The translations under genes were made by a program, and so were the position numbers. The notes below the pieces were generated by a model, which worked only from the letters and a program-made list of their open reading frames with translations, ran no database searches and was not told the origin of the DNA. From Actinoplanes philippinensis (GTDB lineage Bacteria > Actinomycetota > Actinomycetes > Mycobacteriales > Micromonosporaceae), in assembly GCF_900113015.1 (NCBI RefSeq), contig NZ_FONV01000007.1:248001-312000 (forward strand): a stretch of 64,000 nt of DNA. Reading direction: 5' to 3'. Shown here piece by piece: positions 53,527 through 62,604 of the stretch; position 1 is the first letter of the stretch; each line of letters opens with the position of its first letter.

Positions 53527-56500
53527 TCACGACGTCCAGGTGTGCTTCGGCGCGGCCATGTCCAGGTCGATCGCCTCGTCGCGTACCCCGGCCTCGGGGT
53601 GGCGTCGCAGCTCGTGGACGAGATCCGGCCAGGGCGCCGTCCAGCCGACGTCGTGACCGAACTCGGCCAGGGCCAGAGCGAGCAGGCCACCGGCGAGATC
53701 ACCGCGAGCCGCCAGCCGGCCGGCGAGACGCGCCAGGGCACCGGTGTCGTGGAAGGCGGACAGGTCCCGCATCCGCTGCGTCAGGTGCTCGGCCGCCCGT
53801 ACGGCCAGGACGGGCCGGCCGGCACACCGATCGGCGACCTCGCCGAGGTTGTCCAGCCGGCCCAGGTCGACGAGCAGCCGGACGGCGATCGGGGCGAAGC
53901 CGGGCCGGTCGGCCAGCCACCGTGCCCGGTCGACGAGAACGGACCGGTCGGCTCCGGCCGGGCGGGCGGCGGAGCGGTGGGCCGCGGCCTGGGCGAGCCA
54001 CGCGACCCGGCGCCGGGCGGGCCGGTCGGTGCCGGGGCCGCCGGGCCGGTCGTCGGCGGCGTCGCGCTCCACCAGCCGGGTCAGAGCGGGGCCGAAGACC
54101 TCGTCGCCGCCGGCCGCCAGCAGCTCGGCGAACTCCATGACGCCGATCGTCTCGCCCAGATCGGTGATCCGGTCCACCACCAGGCCGGTGAGCCCGTCGA
54201 GCCAGGGCGCCCACTCGTTCAGCCGCCCGAACGCGGCGCGCCGGACCTCCCGATCGGCGACCCGGCACGAGGCGACGATCAGTGCGCCGTAGCGCGGGCG
54301 GTGACGGGCCGGGATCGTGGACGCCCGCGCGTCCAGGACCGCCTGCCGCTCCTCCCGGCTGCCGGTCAGCGCGGTCTCCAGGATCCGCCAGGCGGCCTCG
54401 GCGTCCAGGCGCTGCCGGGCGGCGGAGACGATCGCCGCGCGCACGTCGCGGTGCGCGGCCGGATGGGTGTACGCGTCGAGCAGCATCCCCATCATGTGCG
54501 GAGGCCCGTAGCGGGCCAGCAGCCGTGCCGCCTCCTTCCGGCTGGTGACCTTGGTGTCGCCGGTCAGCAGGGGACCGAGCACCTCGGGCAGCCGGGACGG
54601 AGGCACGTGCTGGGCGGCACGTCCCGCCGCGTACAGCGCCACGCGTGCCCGGTCTCCGCCGGCATGGCCCAGCAGCACCGGCAGCGCGTCGGCCGGGCGG
54701 TCGGTCCAGACGAGCGCGCCCAGCGCCGCCTCGGCGATCGGCACCTCCGGCGCGCCGACGTGGCGCAGCGTCGCTTCACGACCGCCGGCGGGCACTCGCG
54801 CGGCGGCCCGGACCGCGGCCGCGCGCTGCCAGACCCCCTGCCCGGTGTCCGCGATGATCTGTTCCTGGAGGGCCAGGAACCTGGCCTGCTGGCGCGGCAG
54901 CCAGCGGTCGCAGTGCGGCGCCCACGCCGGCGCCCACCGGATCCGCGCGTCCACGAACCGGCCGCGCGGCGCCCGGTCCAGCACCCGGTCCAGCAGGTCG
55001 GTACGAACCTTGCACAGGGTCGGCCACACCGGGTCGATCATCACCGCGCTCGCGTCGATCTCGAGAACCTCGGCCACCCGCTCGGCACGGGTGCGCGGGT
55101 CGTCCAGCCACAGCGCGATCGCCGTCCGCGCGACCGACGGCAGCGTCTCCGGCCCGATCGCGCGGCGCAGCAGCTCCTGCAGCTCCGGCACGTTGCGGGC
55201 GCGACCGTCGAGCGCGTGGGTCAGCGCGAACAGCGGGCCGTACCGGCCACGCGCCACACCGGCCTCGACCCAGCCCCGCAACCGGTCGAAGACCGCCGCC
55301 TCGTCGCCGCGGCGCAACACGGCGCCGAAACGGCGCAGCGTCGGCGCCTGCGACCCGCTGGTCACCAGATCGGTGGTGAGCAGCGCCCACTCCCGCAGCT
55401 CCGGCACCCGGACATGATGCCGCAGCACGTCGGCGGCCAGCCCGCTCAGCGCCCGCATGCTCGCCGCCGACGCGTCCCGGGCCTCGACCGCGTCGGTGGT
55501 CAGCCGGGTGAGGCCGGGCGCGGTGTCCGCGGTGAGCAGCGGCGCCGTCCCGGAGAGCGCGGTGAGCGCCGCCGCCCGTACCGGATCCTGCTCGTTGCGC
55601 AGCCGGCCCAGCCGGCCCATCGCCTCGGCGACCGTCCGCGGATCGCGGGATCGGCGGGCGGCGGCCAGCAGCCGGGTGTACCCGGTCGCACGCACCGCCG
55701 CATCACCGGAACGCAGCGCCGTCTCCAGCGCGGCCGAGGCCTCCGGCCAGGCCAGACAGGCGCTCCACCGGTACACCGAATCCTCCCGCTCCCGCACCTC
55801 CGGCATCGCCAGCATGCGGGTCGCCTCGCGGATCCGGACGCCGGCGGGCAGCACCTCCATGATCACGTCCGCGGGCGCCCACGCTGTCACGTCGACCTCG
55901 GCCATGGCGTGGTCGTAGAGTTCGGCCCGGCGTGCCGGCGCGACGGCGCGGAGCAGCGCGGCCAGCCCCCTGTCGTTCTCCCGGAGCCGGGCCGCGAGCG
56001 GCGCCAGCTCGGCGGTGGGCAGCGTGGCGAGGCGGCGCAGCACCGCATGCGGCAGCACGATGCGCCGCAGCCAGGCCGCACGGCCGGGAGAGGCCAGCAG
56101 GGGTACGAGACGGCGCGCGTCGTACGCCGCAAGGACGCCGTAGGCTCGTAGCGGTCCGGGCAGCCAGCGCTCCGGCGCATACTGTTCGAGCAGGTCCAGT
56201 GCCTGTTCCGGGGCACAGCGCAGCACGGCGCCGGCGGCCTCGGCCCAGATCCGGTCCCGCCGCTCGGCCGGCGCCGCGGCCAGCCGCTCACGGATCCGGT
56301 CCACCAGCACCTCGGGATGCCGGCGCACGAGCCGTCCCGGGCTGAGCGCGTGCTCCAGGTCGGGCAGCAGCGCCCGGACCGTGCCGGATCCGCAGGCCGG
56401 CAGCAGCGCGGCGGCCTCCTCGTCGCCGAACTCGGCGCGAACCCGGCCGATCAGCGCGTCGGCGTCGCCGGGCCGGACGTGGCGGCGCAGCGTCCGATAG

Positions 56501-56823
56501 ACCCGGCGCCGGTCCACCGCCGGCCGGTCGGCATGGTCCCCGGCCGGGATGCCGGCGCGCACCGCCATGGTCAGCGCGGCGCCGCTGATCGACGGCTGCG
56601 GGTCGAACACCGCGGCGGCGATCTCGTCGGCGGCGCCGGCCGTCATCGCCGCGACCAGCGCGAGCCGCCTCTCGTAGGGACCTTGCTCGCGCAGGTCGGC
56701 GCAGACGCGGGCGCGGTCGGGGGCGGACCGCGCCCACTCCGCGAGGCGGGTCATCCGCATCCGGTACGACAGCGGGTCCAGCGAGGCCAGGAGATCACGT
56801 GTGGCGGCGAGCACGCGGCTCAT
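53527..56823 (-). CDS. Large helical-repeat (HEAT-like) protein, unknown
   Basis: ATG 56823 begins MSRVLAATRDLLASLDPLSYRMRMTRLAEWAR; the longer frame to 56880 is not supported. The 1,098-residue soluble protein is a chain of helix pairs with Leu/Ala-rich, Arg-punctuated units ('RAAALTALSGTAPLL', 'AEAALGALVWTDRPADALPVLLGHAGG', 'RKEAARLLARYGPP'), in the style of HEAT or ARM repeats. I cannot find catalytic motifs. Actinomycetes have paralogous proteins of this size, unassigned. The SUFU gene upstream is on the same strand, 60 bp away. Confidence 0.75.
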   Translation of the reverse strand: MSRVLAATRDLLASLDPLSYRMRMTRLAEWARSAPDRARVCADLREQGPYERRLALVAAMTAGAADEIAAAVFDPQPSISGAALTMAVRAGIPAGDHADRPAVDRRRVYRTLRRHVRPGDADALIGRVRAEFGDEEAAALLPACGSGTVRALLPDLEHALSPGRLVRRHPEVLVDRIRERLAAAPAERRDRIWAEAAGAVLRCAPEQALDLLEQYAPERWLPGPLRAYGVLAAYDARRLVPLLASPGRAAWLRRIVLPHAVLRRLATLPTAELAPLAARLRENDRGLAALLRAVAPARRAELYDHAMAEVDVTAWAPADVIMEVLPAGVRIREATRMLAMPEVREREDSVYRWSACLAWPEASAALETALRSGDAAVRATGYTRLLAAARRSRDPRTVAEAMGRLGRLRNEQDPVRAAALTALSGTAPLLTADTAPGLTRLTTDAVEARDASAASMRALSGLAADVLRHHVRVPELREWALLTTDLVTSGSQAPTLRRFGAVLRRGDEAAVFDRLRGWVEAGVARGRYGPLFALTHALDGRARNVPELQELLRRAIGPETLPSVARTAIALWLDDPRTRAERVAEVLEIDASAVMIDPVWPTLCKVRTDLLDRVLDRAPRGRFVDARIRWAPAWAPHCDRWLPRQQARFLALQEQIIADTGQGVWQRAAAVRAAARVPAGGREATLRHVGAPEVPIAEAALGALVWTDRPADALPVLLGHAGGDRARVALYAAGRAAQHVPPSRLPEVLGPLLTGDTKVTSRKEAARLLARYGPPHMMGMLLDAYTHPAAHRDVRAAIVSAARQRLDAEAAWRILETALTGSREERQAVLDARASTIPARHRPRYGALIVASCRVADREVRRAAFGRLNEWAPWLDGLTGLVVDRITDLGETIGVMEFAELLAAGGDEVFGPALTRLVERDAADDRPGGPGTDRPARRRVAWLAQAAAHRSAARPAGADRSVLVDRARWLADRPGFAPIAVRLLVDLGRLDNLGEVADRCAGRPVLAVRAAEHLTQRMRDLSAFHDTGALARLAGRLAARGDLAGGLLALALAEFGHDVGWTAPWPDLVHELRRHPEAGVRDEAIDLDMAAPKHTWTS

Positions 56824-56883
56824 TGTGCCCGCCGGCGCCCCGGGCCGAGATCGAATATCCGGGCGGTCCGCCCGGTGCACGCG

Positions 56884-57642
56884 TCAACGATCGACGGCCG
56901 GCTCACCGAGTTCCGACCGATCGGACTCGTCGATCGACTGGCTGAGGCTCTGTTCCACCACGGCGAACGACGGGCGGCCGGGGTCGAGCAGTTCCGTCAC
57001 CCCGCCACGGTCCAGGATCTCGATGAGCGCGTCGGTGCCCCGCTCGATCTTGGCGGCCACCTCGTCGCGGTGCAGCGGGATCACGGCGAGCAGATTGATC
57101 TCGATGCCGTCCGGGGCGGTGATCACCCGGGCCGCGGCCGGAACCCGCAGCATCGGGGCGACGACGACACCGCAGAACGGGACGTCGTCGGCGTACGTCT
57201 CGGCCGGATCGCCGTTCGGGACGGAGTGCCACTCGCCGATCCACGTGCCGTACTCGTGCGGCAGCCGCGCCACCTGCTTGAGCACCGCGATCGGCCAGTC
57301 CGGCGCCGAGTCGCCGGGATACACCGTGTCCAGCGGCCAGTCCGCCGGAAGACAGAGCATGACCTCGGCGTACGGGCTGACCCCCGCCGGAACGGTCATC
57401 GGCAGCTCGCTCATCCCGGACGTGATCAGCGTCCGGTACGGCCGGGCCTCGGTCGGCGCGATCACGTAGACGTGCACGCCCACCAGGTGCGACCCGAACT
57501 CGTGATACACGAACTCGACCGGCCCGAAGAACTGCTCGATGTGCCGGTCGATGGCGTCGGCGACCTCCCGCCGCATGCCCTGCGCCGCCACGAAACCGTC
57601 GTGCACGTACCGGTGCCGCAGCACGCCGTCGCCCTCCACCAT
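56884..57642 (-). CDS. Suppressor-of-fused (SUFU) domain protein
   Basis: The 252-residue protein starts at ATG 57642 and contains the SUFU fold markers: 'HIEQFFGPVEFVYHEFGSHLVGVHVYVIAPTEARPY', 'LITSGMSELPMTVPAG', 'EVMLCLPADWPLD', 'WPIAVLKQVARLPHEYGTWIGEWHSVP', 'INLLAVIPLHRDEVAAKI'. Bacterial SUFU proteins often act as immunity proteins of polymorphic toxins, yet no toxin is adjacent. The frame upstream to 58452 is an artefact of the divergent DUF1801 gene. Confidence 0.88.
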   Translation of the reverse strand: MVEGDGVLRHRYVHDGFVAAQGMRREVADAIDRHIEQFFGPVEFVYHEFGSHLVGVHVYVIAPTEARPYRTLITSGMSELPMTVPAGVSPYAEVMLCLPADWPLDTVYPGDSAPDWPIAVLKQVARLPHEYGTWIGEWHSVPNGDPAETYADDVPFCGVVVAPMLRVPAAARVITAPDGIEINLLAVIPLHRDEVAAKIERGTDALIEILDRGGVTELLDPGRPSFAVVEQSLSQSIDESDRSELGEPAVDR

Positions 57643-57666
57643 GGCCGGGGAGCCTACTCTGGCCTG

Positions 57667-58098
57667 ATGGCGGAGCCGAGGACCACACGCAACGACGGTG
57701 ACGTGACCGCTTTCCTGGCCGCCGTCGCCGACCCGAAACGGCGGGCCGACGCGGAGGCGGCGTGCGCGCTGATGGCCGAGGCGACCGGCGCCGCGCCGGT
57801 GATGTGGGGCTCGGCGATCATCGGGTTCGGCGAGTACCACTACCGGTACGCGTCGGGACGCTCCGGCGACTGGCCGGCGGTCGGGCTGTCCCCGCGCAAG
57901 CAGGCGCTGACGCTCTACGTCTCGCCCGGGTTCGACGGCTACCAGGACCTGCTCGACCGGCTCGGCCCGCACACCACCGGCAAGTCGTGCCTCTACCTCA
58001 AACGACTCGCCGACGTCGACCCGGAAGTCCTGAAATCGCTGGTGGCGAAGGGATTCCGGCATCTGGACGGTCAGACGCTCAGCACCGAACAGCAATAG
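57667..58098 (+). CDS. DUF1801-family protein
   Basis: The 143-residue protein shows DUF1801 features: 'DVTAFLAAVADPKRRADAEAACALMAEATGAAPVMWGSAIIGFGEYHYRYASGR' and 'CLYLKRLADVDPEVLKSLV'. The fold is an alpha/beta sandwich related to YdhG/YjdF-type proteins of unknown role. It is divergent from the SUFU gene, 24 bp away, and starts at ATG 57667. Confidence 0.9.
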   Translation: MAEPRTTRNDGDVTAFLAAVADPKRRADAEAACALMAEATGAAPVMWGSAIIGFGEYHYRYASGRSGDWPAVGLSPRKQALTLYVSPGFDGYQDLLDRLGPHTTGKSCLYLKRLADVDPEVLKSLVAKGFRHLDGQTLSTEQQ

Positions 58099-58125
58099 GT
58101 CGAATCGGGCGGCATAATCATCGGC

Positions 58126-58419
58126 GTGGACAACTGGGAATTCGCGCGGCTGGAGTACCGCGCGGCGGGCACGCTCGGCGCCGACCGTTTCATGGACTGG
58201 ACCGCGACGTTCCACCATCCGGGCGGAGTGCTGCGCTGGGGCACCGACGAGCGTTTCGACGACCTGCGCCATCTGAACCGCGCGGGACAGGCCGGCTGGC
58301 AGGCGTACGACCGGGCGGTCATCCACGTGAAGGACGAGCCGCACCGGCTGAGCAGCGTCACCTACTCGATGCGCCGGCCGATCCCGGCCGACCTCAACGG
58401 CGCCGACCCCGATGCCTAG
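58126..58419 (+). CDS. Small protein overlapping smpB, unknown
   Basis: GTG 58126 lies exactly 7 bp after CATAAT (58113-58118), which suggests a leaderless mRNA. The 97-residue soluble product ('NWEFARLEYRAAGTLGADRFMDWTATFHHPGGVL') has no family I know. Its last 8 bp overlap the smpB start, so it may set smpB translation. It is small, and its only support is the promoter and the overlap. Confidence 0.65.
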   Translation: MDNWEFARLEYRAAGTLGADRFMDWTATFHHPGGVLRWGTDERFDDLRHLNRAGQAGWQAYDRAVIHVKDEPHRLSSVTYSMRRPIPADLNGADPDA

Positions 58420-58891
58420 GGAGACCGGCGTCAAGCTGATCGCGTCGAACAAGAAGGCCCGGCACGACTACGCGATCCTCAAGACGTACGAGGCGGGCCT
58501 GGTCCTGGCCGGCACCGAGGTGAAGTCGCTGCGCCTGGGCCGGGCGTCGCTCGTCGACACGTTCGCGCAGGAGCACGAGGGCGAGCTGATGCTCTACGGG
58601 CTGCACATCGCGGAGTACGGGTTCGGCTCGTGGACCAACCACGCGCCGCGGCGCACCCGCAAACTGCTCCTGCACAAGGTCGAGATCGTCAAGATCCTCA
58701 ATCAGCTGAACGAGGGGTCGGGCCTCACCCTGGTGCCGTTGTCGCTGTACTTCAAGGACGGGTGGGCGAAGGTCGAGCTGGGCCTGGCGCGCGGCCTCAA
58801 GTCGTACGACAAGAGGCAGGTCATGGCCGAGCGGGACGCCAAGAAGGAGATCGCCAGGGAGATGGGCCGGCGCCTGAAGGGCCGCCGCTAA
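58412..58891 (+). CDS. smpB: SsrA-binding protein SmpB
   Basis: The 159-residue protein has 'NKKARHDYAILKTYEAGLVLAGTEVKSLR', 'ASLVDTFAQ', the tmRNA-contact 'HAPRRTRKLLLHK' and a basic C-terminal tail ('ERDAKKEIAREMGRRLKGRR'), as expected. It brings tmRNA to stalled ribosomes in trans-translation. Start ATG 58412 is inside the preceding ORF. No ssrA gene follows within the window, although it often lies just downstream. Confidence 0.97.
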   Translation: MPRETGVKLIASNKKARHDYAILKTYEAGLVLAGTEVKSLRLGRASLVDTFAQEHEGELMLYGLHIAEYGFGSWTNHAPRRTRKLLLHKVEIVKILNQLNEGSGLTLVPLSLYFKDGWAKVELGLARGLKSYDKRQVMAERDAKKEIAREMGRRLKGRR

Positions 58892-58900
58892 GATCCCTTG

Positions 58901-59902
58901 GTGGAATTCGGTCTCGACACCTTCGGCGACGTCAACGGCAAACCCTACGCGCAGGTCATCCGGGACGTCGTCGAGCAGGGTGTGCTCGCCGACCGGCTCG
59001 GTGTCGACTTCTTCGGCGTCGGCGAGCATCACCGCGACGACTACGCGATCTCCGCACCGGAGATCGTCCTGGCGGCGATCGCCGCGAGGACCGAACGGAT
59101 CCGGCTGGGCACGGCGGTCACGGTTCTCAGTTCCGATGATCCGGTACGGGTTTTCGAGCGCTTCGCCACACTTGACGCCGTGTCCGGCGGGCGGGCCGAG
59201 ATCATGCTCGGCCGCGGGTCGTTCACCGAGTCGTTCCCGCTCTTCGGGTACGACCTGGCCGACTACGAGCGGTTGTTCGCCGAGAAACTCGACCTGATGT
59301 CCGAGCTGCTCGACGAGGGGCCGGTCACGTGGGAGGGCTCGATCCGGCCGCCGCTGCGTGACCAGCAGGTCTACCCGAAAACCGAGTCCGGCCGCATCCG
59401 CACCTGGATCGGCGTCGGCGGAAGCCCGGAGTCGGTGGTCCGCGCCGCCCAGTACGGTCTGCCTCTCGTCCTGGCGATCATCGGCGGGGCGCCGGCCCGG
59501 TTCGCGCCCTACACCGACCTGTACCGGCGGGCCCTCAAGGAACTCGACCAGGAACCGCAGCCGATCGCCGTGCACTGCCCCGGCTTCGTCGCCGCCACCG
59601 ACCAGGAGGCCGTCGACATCCTGTGGCCGCACGCCCGCCGCAACCTCGACCGCATCGGCCGCGAACGGGGCTGGCCACCGGCGACCCGCGACCGTTTCGA
59701 AGCCGACGTCACCGACGGCGCCTGGCACGTCGGCTCCCCCGAGACCGTCGCCCAGAAGATCGCCGCGACGGTACGAGCCCTGGACGTCGACCGCTTCGAC
59801 CTGAAGTACTCGCACGGGCCCCTCCCCACCGAGCACCTGACCAGATGCATCGAGCTGTACGCCACCCAGGTCGTCCCCCGAGTCCGGGACCTCCTCACCT
59901 AG
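58901..59902 (+). CDS. LLM-class flavin-dependent oxidoreductase
   Basis: The 333-residue luciferase-like monooxygenase ('FGLDTFGDVNGKPYAQVIRDVVEQGVLADRLGVDFFGVGEHHRDDYAISAPEIVLAAIAARTERIRLGTAVTVLSSDDPVRVFERFATLD' region) is of the MsnO8/YtnJ-like subgroup that uses reduced FMN or F420. No partner flavin reductase is adjacent. GTG 58901 lies 6 bp after TAAGAT (58889-58894), so it is probably transcribed from its own leaderless promoter inside the smpB stop. A TTG at 58898 could also start it. Confidence 0.92.
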   Translation: MEFGLDTFGDVNGKPYAQVIRDVVEQGVLADRLGVDFFGVGEHHRDDYAISAPEIVLAAIAARTERIRLGTAVTVLSSDDPVRVFERFATLDAVSGGRAEIMLGRGSFTESFPLFGYDLADYERLFAEKLDLMSELLDEGPVTWEGSIRPPLRDQQVYPKTESGRIRTWIGVGGSPESVVRAAQYGLPLVLAIIGGAPARFAPYTDLYRRALKELDQEPQPIAVHCPGFVAATDQEAVDILWPHARRNLDRIGRERGWPPATRDRFEADVTDGAWHVGSPETVAQKIAATVRALDVDRFDLKYSHGPLPTEHLTRCIELYATQVVPRVRDLLT

Positions 59903-60056
59903 CCGGCGATCAGGGGCTCGGGCGGCGCCTGGCTCGAGGTGGGGCCGGGTGGGGAACCACCGCATGAGCCCGGCAGAGGCGGGCGGTCCGGGGTTTCGGC
60001 TGCGGTGGGGGTGGTTCGGGGCGGGTGGGTGCGGTTGGAGAGGTGTGGCCGTACCT

Positions 60057-61427
60057 CTATCGCGGTTTTCTTGTTGTTACCGCTACCAGCATCGTCGCCG
60101 CGCCGGCGCAGGCTATGGCGAGGGCTGGGGTGGTCAGTTCGGCCAGGGCGCCGGACAGCAGGGGGCCTACGCCCTGCAGGGCCATCAAACCGGTGGAGAG
60201 CAGGGCGAAGAGTTGGCCTACCCGGTGTTCGGGGGCTGCTTCGAGGAATGCCCGCTGGAGGCCGAGGCTGTAGGCGGCGCCGAATCCGGAGAGGATCAGC
60301 AGGGCTGCGGTGACCGGTAGCGGTGGGGCGGCCGGTAGTAGTACCAGCGGGGCGCCCATCAGGAGCACCAAGGGGGACACCAGGCGTTCGCGCCGGGCCG
60401 GGGCTACGAAACGGCCGATCACCAGGTCGCCGATCAGCATGCCGATCGCGGGGCCGGCCATCAGGAGGGCGCTGGCGCCCGGGGAGAGGCCCCGGGTCGC
60501 GCTGTAGGAGATGAGCAGGGCTTCTGCGCCGACTACCAGGGCTGGTGGCAGCCACTGGGCGAGTAGCAGGCGGCGGATGGTGCGGTCGGTGAGCATGGCG
60601 GTGGCGCCGGTCCAGCTGTCCTGGATCGCGTTCCTTCGGCCGGTGTCCGGACGGGCGGCCGCGGGCGACGGCGGTGAGTCCGGACGGGCGGCCGCGGAGG
60701 ACGGCGGTGAGGAGGCGGCCGTCGTCGCGGTGCGGACCGGCGTGGCGGTCTCCACCGGCGAGGATGTGCCGGGCTGGGCGGAAGGCGCGAAAGGCCCTGG
60801 CGGCGCGGAAGGGTCCGGCGGCGCGGCGGGAGGGCTGGGCGGGGTCGGGAGGAACGTCTGGACGATGGTGGCGGCGACCAGGAAGAAGGCGGCCGCCAGC
60901 AGGAGGGCGTGGCCGGCGCCGAGGGCGGCCACCGCGACGCCGCCGCCGGCCAGGCCCAGGAGTTGAGCGAACGACGAGGACATGCTGGAGACGGCACGGC
61001 CGAGGACGTAGGCGTCGCCGGTGAGGTGGTCGGCGATGACCTTGGCGGCTGCCCCGTTGAAGACGGGGGCGAAGCAGGCGACCGCCGCGACCAGGGCCAG
61101 GGCGACGCCGACCGGCAGGTCGGCGAGGGCGAGGACGGCGGAGAGGGCCGCTTCGACGGCGTAGCCGGTGACGATCAGCGGGCGGGAGCGGAGCCGGTCG
61201 GTGAGGGAGCCGAGCAGCAGGCCGCCGGCGAACTGGGGCAGGAAACCGGCGCCGAACGCCACGGCACTGAGCAGCGGGGACTCGGTGGTCGTGTAGACGA
61301 GCACGGAGAGCGCGAAGATCTGCAACGAGGTGGCGCTGATGGCGAACGTGCGGGCGGCGAAGAGGGTGCGGAAGCCCGGCTCCGCGAACACCTCGCGGTA
61401 AGTGGCCGGGCGAGTGGCGACGGTCAT
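60057..61427 (-). CDS. MFS transporter with expanded central loop
   Basis: The 456-residue protein is a 12-helix MFS member ('YREVFAEPGFRTLFAARTFAISATSLQIFALSVLVYTTTESPLLSAVAFGAG', 'LGSLTDRLRSRPLIV'). The loop between helices 6 and 7 (about residues 205-275) is a Pro/Ala/Ser-rich insert, partly built from a 33-bp DNA repeat. ATG 61427 is used. It is divergent from an ArsR-type regulator with a shared 66-bp promoter region, so it is the likely target. The cargo is unknown. Confidence 0.9.
   Translation of the reverse strand: MTVATRPATYREVFAEPGFRTLFAARTFAISATSLQIFALSVLVYTTTESPLLSAVAFGAGFLPQFAGGLLLGSLTDRLRSRPLIVTGYAVEAALSAVLALADLPVGVALALVAAVACFAPVFNGAAAKVIADHLTGDAYVLGRAVSSMSSSFAQLLGLAGGGVAVAALGAGHALLLAAAFFLVAATIVQTFLPTPPSPPAAPPDPSAPPGPFAPSAQPGTSSPVETATPVRTATTAASSPPSSAAARPDSPPSPAAARPDTGRRNAIQDSWTGATAMLTDRTIRRLLLAQWLPPALVVGAEALLISYSATRGLSPGASALLMAGPAIGMLIGDLVIGRFVAPARRERLVSPLVLLMGAPLVLLPAAPPLPVTAALLILSGFGAAYSLGLQRAFLEAAPEHRVGQLFALLSTGLMALQGVGPLLSGALAELTTPALAIACAGAATMLVAVTTRKPR
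60646..60711 (-). repeat. 33-bp in-frame repeat in the MFS central loop
   Basis: Two 33-bp units, 11 codons each, differ at only a few positions. They sit in the cytoplasmic loop and keep the frame. Confidence 0.9.
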
Positions 61428-61458
61428 GCGGTGAGCGTGCCGGGGGGCGGTCCGGCAC

Positions 61459-61473
61459 GGCGAATGTTTCGCC
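61459..61473. promoter_or_regulatory. ArsR-type operator in the MFS/ArsR promoter
   Basis: The 15-bp palindrome GGCGAATGTTTCGCC (6-bp arms, 3-bp centre) sits between the divergent starts. A TAAGGT hexamer at 61482-61487 is a -10 for the regulator, 6 bp before ATG 61494. A second inverted repeat (GTGCCGG/CCGGCAC) at 61437-61458 overlaps the MFS side. Confidence 0.6.
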
Positions 61474-61493
61474 ACTGGACGTAAGGTCGGGGC

Positions 61494-62474
61494 ATGCGGT
61501 TCGAGGTGGGCGCGGAGGATCTGCTGCGGACCCGGTTCGCGTTGTCGCCGGTCTTCGAGCTGCAGAACGTGATGCGGGCGCTGGAGGGGCCGCACAACCG
61601 GGGCGTTCCGGAGTCCTGGCTGGGGCGGCTGCGGGCGCCGTTCGCGCGATTGCGGGCGGCGGATCCGGCGGTGGACGCGGTTCTCGCGCTGCACACCTCG
61701 GATTCGGGGGCGACGTTCCTCTGCCCTCCGCCGCAGCGGATCGGCCAGACCATCGCCGACGATCTGGCGGCGCTGCGGGCCGCTCCGGGCGCTGCGGCGC
61801 GGGCCGAGATCGGGTACTACCTGGAGCGGCGGCCGGAGATCGGGGACGCGGCACGGGCGGTGCTCACCGGGGCGGACGTGCTGGAGCGGCTGGCCGTGGC
61901 GTTCGCGGCGGCGTGGGAGCGGCTGCTGGCCGGCGACTGGCCGCGGATGCGGCTGCTGTGTGAGCGTGACGTCGTGCACCGGGCCGCCGAGCTGGGCCGT
62001 TCCGGGTGGGCGGCGGCGCTGGCGGGGCTGCATCCGAAGGTGCGGTGGCGGGCCGGCGGCATCGACCTGGCCGGCCGGAGCCCGGGGACGATCGTGCTGG
62101 GCGGCGAGGGGCTGCTGCTGATCCCGTCGGTGTTCATCTGGCCGGAGATCGCGGTGTACGGCGACGAGCCGTGGCCGAAGGCGATCGTCTACCCGGCCCG
62201 CGGGGTGGCGACCCTGCTGGAGAGCGAGCCGGCGGCGGCCCCGGAGCATCTGGCGGCGCTGCTCGGGCGGTCGCGGGCGCTGCTGCTGGACTCGCTGGCC
62301 GACACGGCGAGCACGAGTCAGCTGGCGCGGGCGTTCGGGATGGCGGTCGGCGCGGTCGGTGACCACCTGGCGGTGCTGCACCGGTCGGGGCTGGTGGAGC
62401 GGGCCCGGTCGGGCCGGTCGGTGCTCTACCGCCGGACGGCCCTCGGTGATTCACTGATCGAGGGCGGGCAATAA
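61494..62474 (+). CDS. ArsR-family regulator with DUF5937-type N-terminal domain
   Basis: The 326-residue protein has an N-terminal domain that starts 'MRFEVGAEDLLRTRFALSPVFELQNVMRAL', as in DUF5937 regulators, and a C-terminal winged helix ('TASTSQLARAFGMAVGAVGDHLAVLHRSGLVERARSGRSVLYRRT'). These proteins sense unknown ligands and usually control an adjacent transporter; the divergent MFS gene fits. It is probably leaderless (TAAGGT, 6 bp before ATG). A hairpin follows at 62479. Confidence 0.9.
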   Translation: MRFEVGAEDLLRTRFALSPVFELQNVMRALEGPHNRGVPESWLGRLRAPFARLRAADPAVDAVLALHTSDSGATFLCPPPQRIGQTIADDLAALRAAPGAAARAEIGYYLERRPEIGDAARAVLTGADVLERLAVAFAAAWERLLAGDWPRMRLLCERDVVHRAAELGRSGWAAALAGLHPKVRWRAGGIDLAGRSPGTIVLGGEGLLLIPSVFIWPEIAVYGDEPWPKAIVYPARGVATLLESEPAAAPEHLAALLGRSRALLLDSLADTASTSQLARAFGMAVGAVGDHLAVLHRSGLVERARSGRSVLYRRTALGDSLIEGGQ

Positions 62475-62478
62475 AAAG

Positions 62479-62507
62479 GGCGGATGAGGATTTACCATCC
62501 TCCCGCC
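62479..62507 (+). terminator. Terminator after the ArsR-type gene
   Basis: GGCGG and GAGGAT pair with ATCCTC and CCGCC across a 5-nt loop, with a 2-base bulge between the two stem parts, 4 bp past the stop. It precedes the RAE-like site at 62531. Confidence 0.7.
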
Positions 62508-62530
62508 ACTTCTAAGCTATAGCACACAGG

Positions 62531-62549
62531 GGGTCTTGCCGCAAGACCC
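62531..62549 (+). promoter_or_regulatory. Rifamycin-associated-element-like palindrome
   Basis: GGGTCTTGCCGCAAGACCC is a perfect 9-1-9 palindrome. Its length and CTTGC-N-GCAAG core match the rifamycin-associated element (RAE) that actinomycetes carry before rifamycin-resistance genes, as I recall it. It lies 55 bp before the HelR-like start and just downstream of TATAGC (62518-62523), a possible -10. Confidence 0.8.
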
Positions 62550-62604
62550 GGTACCCGGCGCAGAATCGCTGCTCAAGCACAACCTCTGCGCGAACGGGGA
62601 CACC

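Noticed and set aside
58412..60056. Expected ssrA (tmRNA) next to smpB
   Set aside because: No tmRNA-like ends, GCA-type tag region or tRNA-like pairs were seen; the smpB stop runs into an LLM gene.
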